DNA of 6,591 bases, taken from positions 1 to 6,591 of the forward strand of contig NZ_JAWWCF010000171.1 in assembly GCF_033720595.1 (NCBI RefSeq), in the 5' to 3' direction. Below, piece after piece: positions 1-5,383 of this stretch (position 1 is its first letter; every line of letters begins with the position of its first letter). This DNA comes from Lishizhenia sp033720595 (lineage in GTDB: Bacteria; Bacteroidota; Bacteroidia; Flavobacteriales_D; Crocinitomicaceae). Made by a program: the position numbers and the translations under genes. The notes beneath the pieces were generated by a model. It was given only the letters and a program-made list of their open reading frames with translations, searched no databases and was not told where the DNA came from.

Positions 1-340
1 CAATCCAACATTCGAGTTGTTTAATCAATGTATCATTTAATTTAGGTCCTCCCGAAGGCATAGGAGCAACTCCACCTTCGTGTTTTATGGTTTGAAGTGC
101 GTCTTCCGCAGAATTAACGATTTGATTATAATTTTCAAATACATATCCATTCTGAGCAGTCGATTGATCATGACAACCTGTAGTAGAACAATTGTTCATA
201 AACAAAGGTTGTATTTGAGAAGAGAAATAAACTGTATCCTCACATCCTGGAGGGAAAGTTTTCATGGGTTGTGTTCTGTTTTTAGCACAACCTACCATTA
301 ACATTAATCCTACACCTAATATGCCTATATATCTTAACAT
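1..340 (-). CDS. Lipoprotein c-type cytochrome (3'-partial)
   Basis: The reading frame starts at the ATG at 340-338 and stays open for 113 codons to the left edge, so the stop lies outside the window. Residues 1-17 form a hydrophobic signal sequence ending LMVG before Cys18, an acceptable lipobox, which predicts a lipid-anchored envelope protein. The haem motif is CSTTGCH (Cys51 to His57), a CX4CH spacing rather than CXXCH. Met94 in the segment APMPSGGPKL is the likely distal ligand, and LIKQLECWI near the edge resembles the last helix of a small c-type cytochrome, so probably only a few residues are missing. The role is presumably electron transfer at the membrane or cell surface; the partner is unknown. 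It starts two bases after the stop of the beta-barrel gene, so it should be co-transcribed and translationally coupled. The cytochrome assignment is firm, but the physiological role is not known. Confidence 0.85.
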   Translation of the reverse strand, partial: MLRYIGILGVGLMLMVGCAKNRTQPMKTFPPGCEDTVYFSSQIQPLFMNNCSTTGCHDQSTAQNGYVFENYNQIVNSAEDALQTIKHEGGVAPMPSGGPKLNDTLIKQLECWI

Positions 341-342
341 TT

Positions 343-1218
343 TTAATATTTAAAAGTTCGAGAAATACCAAATCCAAATCGAAATTCACCTTCTCTCCAT
401 TGAGATTCAGTATTCGCTATGTATTGTAATTCTCCCATTCCTTTAGCATTCGTAAAATTGAAATGAAAGCAATGCCCATTCGTCTTCCACTCTAAAGCGA
501 AGCCAAGACTATTGGTGTTAGACGCATTCCTTTCCATAGTGTTGCCAATCCCGTAGAAATATTCGGCGATAAGTCCCAAACCTTTCGTCAACTTTAAATT
601 AGCCGCCCCTCCTACAGAAAACAATGCGTTATTGTCTTTTGCCAAAACATAATTTCTGTAAACATAAGTAGGTAGAACTGCGAAGCTTAAACGTTCGTTT
701 AATTTATGGGTAATCACCAATTGAGAAGCATATGAAAACCTGTCTACTTGAGTAGGAAAAGAATTCACTTGCGTCAAATTTGTTGTTGCTTGCTGATAGG
801 TATAATACATTGTTCCTGTAATTGCCATAGAAACAGGTGTACTCAAATCTTTGGTTTGCTCTAACAATAAATATTTAGTGCCAGCATCTATCAAAGACCT
901 GTAAGGTTGGTTTGCCCCCTTAGAACGAGCTATACCTACCATCCATTTATCACTGAGTCCAAAATCAAACCCGAAGCGAATATCCGCAGCGTTATCGAAA
1001 CCAAACCCGGTTTGCACACCTCCTTGCTCTCCTGCTATATCACCAAACCTATGCTCTATGATATATCTGAATTCTCGTTTTTTCAAAGTCTTGGTGCTAT
1101 GTGCATTCACAATTTTAAAAGCATTGAAAGTTTCGCTTTCTTTTTCCTGTGCAAATCCATTGGATAAGACAAAAACACTTGTAAGAACTAAACCAATTAT
1201 CTTCTTCATCTTTCTCAT
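343..1218 (-). CDS. DUF5777 family outer-membrane beta-barrel protein
   Basis: This is a 291-residue exported protein. Residues 4-23 form a cleavable signal peptide (KKIIGLVLTSVFVLSNGFAQ), probably cut around FA-QE. The mature part is rich in alternating aromatic/polar strands and ends in a terminal Tyr (FGFGISRTFKY), as expected for an outer-membrane barrel. Segments that recall the DUF5777 family are FKIVNAHSTKTL (34-45), IEHRFGD (54-60), DIRFGFDFGLSDKWMVGIARS (79-99), and GHCFHFNFTNAKGMGE (248-263). The family has no established biochemical function but often lies beside cytochromes in Bacteroidota. Here it sits between two c-type cytochrome genes: its ATG overlaps the upstream stop by one base (TAATG) and the next gene starts two bases downstream. 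A second in-frame ATG (codon 4, at 1209-1207) follows an AGAAAG stretch and could be the real start; either start leaves a complete signal peptide. Family recalled from sequence memory, not searched. Confidence 0.8.
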   Translation of the reverse strand: MRKMKKIIGLVLTSVFVLSNGFAQEKESETFNAFKIVNAHSTKTLKKREFRYIIEHRFGDIAGEQGGVQTGFGFDNAADIRFGFDFGLSDKWMVGIARSKGANQPYRSLIDAGTKYLLLEQTKDLSTPVSMAITGTMYYTYQQATTNLTQVNSFPTQVDRFSYASQLVITHKLNERLSFAVLPTYVYRNYVLAKDNNALFSVGGAANLKLTKGLGLIAEYFYGIGNTMERNASNTNSLGFALEWKTNGHCFHFNFTNAKGMGELQYIANTESQWREGEFRFGFGISRTFKY

Positions 1219-2237
1219 TATACTGCTGCCAATTCTTTAATGTATGCCACCAAATCTTCCAATTGTTGATTGCTCATTTTTTCTTCAGGATATAGGGGCA
1301 TATATTGTTTTCTACCTGCAATAGGATAAGTTCCATATCTTATAATCTGATACAAGGACTTATCTGTGTAGTTGTTTATATTTCTCCAAAACATTTGAGC
1401 GTCTAACTTATCGTGGTCTAAATCCAAGTAAGTTACGCGTGCGTTGTCATGACAATGCAAACAACTCTTTTCATAAATCAGTTTTCCATTTTCCGCATTC
1501 CCATTTTCTCCATATCCCCTTTTATTAACATCCATGGCCGGTAAAAACGTAGCGATATATGATTGCGTAAATTTGGAGCGTACTTTCTTTAAAATTGCTT
1601 CTTTTTGGTCGGAAGATAAACGCTCTAAATTTTCTAAAGCACTCAACTCTTGGTGAGATAGCTTGAGGTCTTTAAGCTTTAACTCTGTACTTTTGAAGTA
1701 GTGCATGATTGCATCTAACTCCCAATCTTCTAGATACCTTCCACTTGAACAGTATTTTGCACACAATTGAACAGCATTCTCTAATGTATCGCGCGCATCG
1801 TTTACTAATTCACCATACTTCTTTACATAATCCTTGGTATAGAACTGCTTTCTATTATAAATTCCATAAAAACTAGAAGCAGGTAAAAAAGGTAAATTGT
1901 GTTCTGTTGTATACACCAATTTATCTTCGGGGCTATGTTCTGTTAAAGAAGAATACTCCTGTTCTAAATTGTGGCAATCTGTACAAACAAAATAAGAAGA
2001 AACTAATTTTCCTTTATAACCTTTATACTCCGCTTTACCTTCTGTAATAATGGTGTATCCAATTTTAGCCAATACGGTATCCACCTCCCTAATAGGATTG
2101 CGTACACTTCCATCAAGTTGGTGCTCAACTTCCGCTAAGGATAGAGCAGATATCTTACTGGTATCGTGCTTCTTTACAAAAGCTAATAGTCCCGTAATTA
2201 AAAGTAAAACTGTTCCTCCAACAATTTTTTTCCACAT
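1218..2237 (-). CDS. Diheme c-type cytochrome, SoxA/TsdA-like N-terminal part
   Basis: This 339-residue protein begins with a hydrophobic helix (about residues 5-21, flanked by Lys) that acts as an export signal or a retained anchor, placing the rest in the periplasm. There are two classical haem-attachment motifs, CTDCH (85-89) and CLHCH (259-263), so two covalent haems are expected. The C-terminal domain (about 240-339) is a standard cytochrome c: the haem motif, then KQYMPLYPEEKMS, whose Met313 is the probable distal ligand, then the helix QLEDLVAYIKEL. The N-terminal domain has no obvious Met ligand; instead it has SSFYGIYNRKQFY (121-133) and ENAVQLCAKYCSSGRYLEDWE (153-173), where Cys159 or Cys163 could serve as a thiolate ligand as in SoxA and TsdA. 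The substrate is unknown, and thiosulfate/tetrathionate chemistry is only one possibility. It is the first gene of the cytochrome-barrel-cytochrome operon. Being c-type, it needs the haem maturation system, which is not in this window. Confidence 0.88.
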   Translation of the reverse strand: MWKKIVGGTVLLLITGLLAFVKKHDTSKISALSLAEVEHQLDGSVRNPIREVDTVLAKIGYTIITEGKAEYKGYKGKLVSSYFVCTDCHNLEQEYSSLTEHSPEDKLVYTTEHNLPFLPASSFYGIYNRKQFYTKDYVKKYGELVNDARDTLENAVQLCAKYCSSGRYLEDWELDAIMHYFKSTELKLKDLKLSHQELSALENLERLSSDQKEAILKKVRSKFTQSYIATFLPAMDVNKRGYGENGNAENGKLIYEKSCLHCHDNARVTYLDLDHDKLDAQMFWRNINNYTDKSLYQIIRYGTYPIAGRKQYMPLYPEEKMSNQQLEDLVAYIKELAAV

Positions 2238-2395
2238 AAAACAAAGGCGTTTTTTTTCGCTTCTAGGATATTAACGCAAACTGAATGCAAATGGATGCAC
2301 GAACTACATTTTTCTTTCTAAGATTGATAAATACATTACATCTAATTCGATAAGCTCAATGATTAATTACTCCTCACCGAAAAATTGGGAAGCCA

Positions 2396-2427
2396 TTGTG
2401 GTAAATAAAATCTTCTGCTTATTTTCG
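2396..2427 (+). promoter_or_regulatory. Possible Bacteroidota-type promoter for ybaB
   Basis: TTG at 2396-2398 and TATTTTCG at 2420-2427 are separated by 21 bases. This fits the Bacteroidota primary-sigma pattern (TTG, about 17-23 bases, TAnnTTTG) with one mismatch in the downstream box. Transcription would begin near 2432-2434, giving a leader of about 14 bases that is A-rich and has no Shine-Dalgarno sequence before the ATG at 2447. The site lies in the 209-base divergent gap between the cytochrome operon and ybaB. On the other strand of that gap only weak one-mismatch boxes without a partner TTG were found, so the cytochrome promoter is not assigned. Confidence 0.35.
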
Positions 2428-2446
2428 AACAAAAATTCAAAAGATC

Positions 2447-2746
2447 ATGTTTGGAGGAGATATGTTTGGAAAGTTGCAAGAAATGCAACAAAAGGCAGAA
2501 GAGTCTAAGAAAAAATTAGATCAAATTTCTGTTCAAGGAGAAGCAGGAGGAAACCTGATTGTAGTAGAGTTAACAGGGAATAGAACCATGAAATCTTTAA
2601 CCATTAACACGGAGTTGGATCAAATGGATAAAGAAGATTTGGAAGATTTACTAACGGTTGCCTTCAATCGCGCGTTAGAGGCTGCAGAAGAAGTTAATCA
2701 AAAAGAAATGCAGAACTCTGCAAAAGGATTATTCCCTGGACTATAA
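2447..2746 (+). CDS. ybaB: YbaB/EbfC family nucleoid-associated protein
   Basis: This is a 99-residue cytoplasmic protein of normal family length. It opens with MFGGDMFGKLQEMQQKAEES, an amphipathic helix typical of YbaB, followed by a small beta sheet (about residues 28-54: GEAGGNLIVVELTGNRTMKSLTI is split across it) and a long acidic C-terminal helix (DKEDLEDLLTVAFNRALEAA). YbaB proteins are small dimeric DNA-binding proteins that bind without strong sequence specificity and are often encoded beside recR/dnaX; here the neighbour is the folate enzyme, three bases downstream. The start is ambiguous. The first ATG at 2447 gives the usual MFG start, but a second ATG at 2462 follows a textbook GGAGG at 2453-2457, and both lie in a repeated ATGTTTGGA. 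Starting at 2462 would shorten the protein to 94 residues. The upstream start is preferred because family members commonly begin MFGD. Confidence 0.93.
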   Translation: MFGGDMFGKLQEMQQKAEESKKKLDQISVQGEAGGNLIVVELTGNRTMKSLTINTELDQMDKEDLEDLLTVAFNRALEAAEEVNQKEMQNSAKGLFPGL

Positions 2747-2749
2747 TAC

Positions 2750-3319
2750 ATGAAAGCAAATAAAGCGGAGCTTAGAGCTCATTTTAAAGAAGAAAGGAAA
2801 AAAATTTCTCCCAAACGCTTACAAAAAGCATCGGAAGAGATTTGCCATTCAGTTCTTAAAAACTTTCAATTAGAAAATAAACTGTGTAGTATTTTCTTAC
2901 CTATAGAAAGACAAAAAGAACTCAATACTTACCAAATATTAGAGCGAGCCGTAAATATTGGGGCAAAGTTCACACTGCCGGTGAGTAACTTTAAAACGGG
3001 TGAGCTTTCGCATGTACTTTATACCAACGACACAAGCTTGGAAATTAATCCCTACGGGATACCCGAACCCGTTAAAGGAAAAAAAATAGCACCGGATAAA
3101 CACGATATTGTATTTGTTCCATTATTAGCGGCTGACAAACTTGGTAATCGCGTGGGGTATGGAAAAGGTTTCTATGATAGGTTCTTAAGTAAATGTAAGT
3201 CTGACTGTATCTTTATAGGCCTTAACTTTTTTGAACCTATAGACGAAATTGAAGATGTTTTTGAGGGAGATAAAAAGCTCAACTACCTTATTACTCCAGA
3301 AAAATTAATTCGATTTTGA
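2750..3319 (+). CDS. ygfA: 5-formyltetrahydrofolate cyclo-ligase
   Basis: Also called fau or methenyltetrahydrofolate synthetase, this enzyme uses ATP to convert 5-formyltetrahydrofolate to 5,10-methenyltetrahydrofolate in the cytoplasm, returning a storage or inhibitory folate to one-carbon metabolism. The 189-residue length is normal. The N-terminal helix KAELRAHFKEERKKIS (5-20) carries the basic LR...K..R pattern involved in ATP binding. NPYGIPEP (100-107) matches the substrate-side G.pEP segment, and VFVPLLAADKLGNRVGYGKG (121-140) followed by FYDRFL is the family signature, with GYGKGFYDR at 136-144. The gene starts three bases after the ybaB stop without its own Shine-Dalgarno sequence, so translation is probably coupled. 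Its TGA stop overlaps a TTG that opens a small downstream frame. No truncation or missing signature residue is seen. Confidence 0.95.
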   Translation: MKANKAELRAHFKEERKKISPKRLQKASEEICHSVLKNFQLENKLCSIFLPIERQKELNTYQILERAVNIGAKFTLPVSNFKTGELSHVLYTNDTSLEINPYGIPEPVKGKKIAPDKHDIVFVPLLAADKLGNRVGYGKGFYDRFLSKCKSDCIFIGLNFFEPIDEIEDVFEGDKKLNYLITPEKLIRF

Positions 3320-3474
3320 GTTCAGGCAATCAAGGAAAATATCATTTACTCATTATAGCATTTATCCCCTTCGTAATGTTGGGGTTTTTACTTTTTGAAA
3401 ACTTGCTGTGGGGATTTTTAATTTTAGCCATTGCGCTGCTCACCTTTTTTCTAGTTTTAAAAAAGACCAAGTAA
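3316..3474 (+). CDS. Putative small two-helix membrane protein (TTG start)
   Basis: A 52-codon frame opens with TTG at 3316-3318, overlapping the cyclo-ligase stop in the four bases TTGA, and ends with TAA at 3472-3474. The product would begin MSSGNQGKYH, then have two hydrophobic stretches: LLIIAFIPFVMLGFLLF (11-27) and LLWGFLILAIALLTFFLVL (30-48). These are split by a short GluAsn turn, and the tail is KKTK. The positive tail and the two closely spaced helices suggest an inner-membrane hairpin. The only in-frame ATG is codon 21, in the middle of the first helix, so TTG coupled to the upstream stop is the sensible start. I do not recognise a family and infer no function. The frame could be chance, but the clean helical-hairpin pattern and the stop/start overlap argue for a real gene. 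Confidence 0.5.
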   Translation: MSSGNQGKYHLLIIAFIPFVMLGFLLFENLLWGFLILAIALLTFFLVLKKTK

Positions 3475-3499
3475 TCAACGTAACTTTTTCAATTGAATT

Positions 3500-3523
3500 T
3501 CAGTACCTTATAATGCGTACTGA
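3500..3523. repeat. 7-bp inverted repeat before the 3526 gene
   Basis: TCAGTAC (3500-3506) and GTACTGA (3517-3523) are perfect inverted copies separated by ten bases that contain TATAAT (3509-3514). The right arm ends two bases before the ATG at 3526. It could be an operator for a dimeric regulator or an RNA hairpin covering the start region. A second perfect palindrome, TTCAATTGAA, lies just upstream at 3488-3497. No U-run follows, so it is not a terminator for the upstream genes. Palindromes this short also arise by chance in AT-rich DNA. Confidence 0.3.
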
Positions 3524-3525
3524 TT

Positions 3526-4077
3526 ATGAAAATTAACACGTACATATTCTCTGTACTTGCACTGCTACTCTTTTCTTCCTACAATACTGTAGATAAGGAA
3601 GTTCGGTTCGGTGTTAAAGTTGGTGCGTTCCCTACTGGTAAAATTCAAAGCTATGCCATTTTCAGAGATCGAATAAATGGAGTGGCTATTTCTTATTTAC
3701 CAGACGAAGCGGCTTTTTTAAAATATCTCACTGGCACCTGGCCCCTACCCGGAGAAGGTTACAGAAATTACTTGGAAGAGAATAATATAATTCACTTTAA
3801 AATATACCACTACCCCACCGATGATTCGGTATGGTATTGTCCCGCTTTAGACTCTTTATGGAAACTTCGTTTTGCCATACATCCTTTGGACAAGTCCAAG
3901 GCCAATGGTTGGAGCAACGGCATCATTAAACCATCCTTAAAACAATACGAATTTCTCGGTAAAAACTACAACATCAGAAATTTTGAAGGAAGCTATTTTA
4001 TTGACTCTAACTTTTTCAATATACTAAGAGATGTAACGAACCCTGTTTGGGTAAATTACTACAAATCATTGTATTGA
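3526..4077 (+). CDS. Hypothetical exported protein
   Basis: I do not recognise a family for this 183-residue protein. Residues 3-18 form a hydrophobic signal sequence (INTYIFSVLALLLFSS), then YNTVDKEVRFGV, so the product should be exported. The context resembles a lipobox, but position 19 is Tyr (TAC) where a lipoprotein would have Cys (TGC), so cleavage by signal peptidase I or retention as an anchor is more likely. The mature part is unusually aromatic, with many Tyr, Trp and Phe, has a single Cys (Cys105), and shows no repeats or known catalytic motif. Segments worth matching are YLTGTWPLPGEGYRNYLEE (67-85) and DSLWKLRFAIHPLDK (109-123). The gap of 51 bases to the small membrane frame and the inverted repeat before it suggest separate control. 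Its last 12 bases overlap the convergent glycosyltransferase gene. Coding character is supported by the long clean frame and signal peptide. Confidence 0.75.
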   Translation: MKINTYIFSVLALLLFSSYNTVDKEVRFGVKVGAFPTGKIQSYAIFRDRINGVAISYLPDEAAFLKYLTGTWPLPGEGYRNYLEENNIIHFKIYHYPTDDSVWYCPALDSLWKLRFAIHPLDKSKANGWSNGIIKPSLKQYEFLGKNYNIRNFEGSYFIDSNFFNILRDVTNPVWVNYYKSLY

Positions 4078-5382
4078 CACCCGTCTTATTTTGAGAATCT
4101 CCCAAAGGAGATAAATAAAAACAATACCATATTCCGTCCACTTCAATGTAGTGGCTATCCATGGACTCTCAAAGGCATAGAAACCATAACTTAGTATCAC
4201 CACAAAACTCCAAATCACCACAAAATTGAACTTGCTAAACATTCCTAAAAACAAGGGAATACTTAAGTACCAAGGATGTACCGTTGAACTCAGGAGCAGA
4301 TATATAAAATAACCCGCCATCATGTAGTAGAGTATTTCCACAGATGTGTTAACGGGTCTTTTCAATGCCATAACTATGATTAAACCGAGTGTTAGCATAG
4401 AAAGGGCTGGTCCTACAATGTATACCGTTTCCCAGGTAAATAAAGGGTAAAATAAACTAGATGCCGTACTGTATAGAGATGAATTAAATTCAAAATTTGA
4501 AAAATACAAACTCAAACTCTCTGCAAAATTTTCGTAATAAGGAGGCCATAAGAGGAGATGCGTAAACAAGTGCACCCCTACAAGGGTGTAGAAATAAAAG
4601 AGTACCGTATGCCTGATACTCAATTGCTTGTAAATAAAAGGCAATAATAAAAGTGGTGTTAATTTCACATTAATCGCTAAGGCAAAAAACAACGCACTTA
4701 AAAACATACGATCGCGCAATAAATAGAAAAGTCCCGGTGCAAAAAATGCAATCATCACACCTTCAAAATGGAGGTTTATGATCAATTCTAAGAGCACAAA
4801 TGGATTTAAAAAAAAGAGACTTGCAAGTTTGGGCGACCTGTCGAATTGCAACAACATTTTTACAGTAAAATGATGGGCAAATAACAAACTTAAAATGATG
4901 AGTATGCGCATCATCACCATGTTGAACCAAACATCTTTTGAAAACAGATTAGCTGCCGCAAAGTAAAACTGATTGATACTCGGGTAGCAAGAATAATTTT
5001 CTTTTGACAATTGCGTAATTCCAGCATATAACTCCTGATAATAAGCATCGTTGGCAAAACGACTCATTTCCATCAATGCCTCTGGCGTGTGGGCATAAGG
5101 ATTTATTCCGTCGAGTATCAACCTTCCATCCCATAAAAACCTGAAATAATCGGGAGATAAACCAGGAAGAAAGGGAAGAACAATTATAGCACTGATAAAA
5201 ACAGTGATTTTAAGCTCTCTCGGTGAGAACATCTTTCGCTTAAAATAGATACCTAAATAAAACGCAAAGGCGAAAGTGTAACTCGAGAAAGTGGTAATAA
5301 AATTATCCTGCTGGGCATATCGACCTAAGCCAAGTACAGCTACAAAATAGCCCAAGACCCAAAACCACTTTTTCCATTGCAT
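4066..5382 (-). CDS. Polytopic GT-C-type glycosyltransferase (mannosyltransferase-like)
   Basis: This is a 438-residue integral membrane protein with about 11-13 hydrophobic segments. Between the early helices lies a loop with SPDYFRFLWDGRLILDGIN (77-94) and PY (95-96), which is the acidic, DG..NPY pattern of polyprenol-phosphate-sugar-dependent GT-C enzymes (GT87 and related mannosyltransferases); Asp78 or Asp85 is a candidate catalytic residue. Supporting family-like motifs are YPSINQFYF (133-141), HFEGVMIAFF (205-214), NVKLTPLLLLPF (238-249), and STVHPWYL (366-373). Such enzymes transfer a sugar from a lipid-phosphate donor on the periplasmic face of the inner membrane. The start codon lies one base after the stop of the GT2 gene, so the pair is probably translated together and works in one glycan or glycolipid pathway. 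The donor and acceptor cannot be read from the sequence. The 3' end overlaps the convergent hypothetical gene by 12 bases. Confidence 0.82.
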   Translation of the reverse strand: MQWKKWFWVLGYFVAVLGLGRYAQQDNFITTFSSYTFAFAFYLGIYFKRKMFSPRELKITVFISAIIVLPFLPGLSPDYFRFLWDGRLILDGINPYAHTPEALMEMSRFANDAYYQELYAGITQLSKENYSCYPSINQFYFAAANLFSKDVWFNMVMMRILIILSLLFAHHFTVKMLLQFDRSPKLASLFFLNPFVLLELIINLHFEGVMIAFFAPGLFYLLRDRMFLSALFFALAINVKLTPLLLLPFIYKQLSIRHTVLFYFYTLVGVHLFTHLLLWPPYYENFAESLSLYFSNFEFNSSLYSTASSLFYPLFTWETVYIVGPALSMLTLGLIIVMALKRPVNTSVEILYYMMAGYFIYLLLSSTVHPWYLSIPLFLGMFSKFNFVVIWSFVVILSYGFYAFESPWIATTLKWTEYGIVFIYLLWEILKIRRVSIQ

Positions 5383-5383
5383 A

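Noticed and set aside
80..301. 73-codon plus-strand frame at the left edge
   Set aside because: The minus strand here carries a cytochrome with lipobox, haem motif and Met ligand; the plus frame has no such features.
907..1240. Plus-strand frames of 86 and 60 codons opposite the DUF5777 gene
   Set aside because: They mirror the hydrophobic signal peptide and strands of the real minus-strand gene and overlap each other.
2244..2262. GCG-T8-CGC stretch in the leader of the cytochrome operon, possibly a terminator or hairpin
   Set aside because: The stem is only three base pairs around a homopolymer loop, too weak for a terminator; the longer flanks pair only with a bulge.
2319..2326. TAAGATTG as a second promoter box for ybaB
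   Set aside because: It has one mismatch to TAnnTTTG but no TTG at a suitable distance upstream, and the 2396-2427 pair fits better.
2289..2357. 22-codon plus-strand frame in the divergent intergenic gap
   Set aside because: Very short, no ribosome binding site, no recognisable composition; expected by chance.
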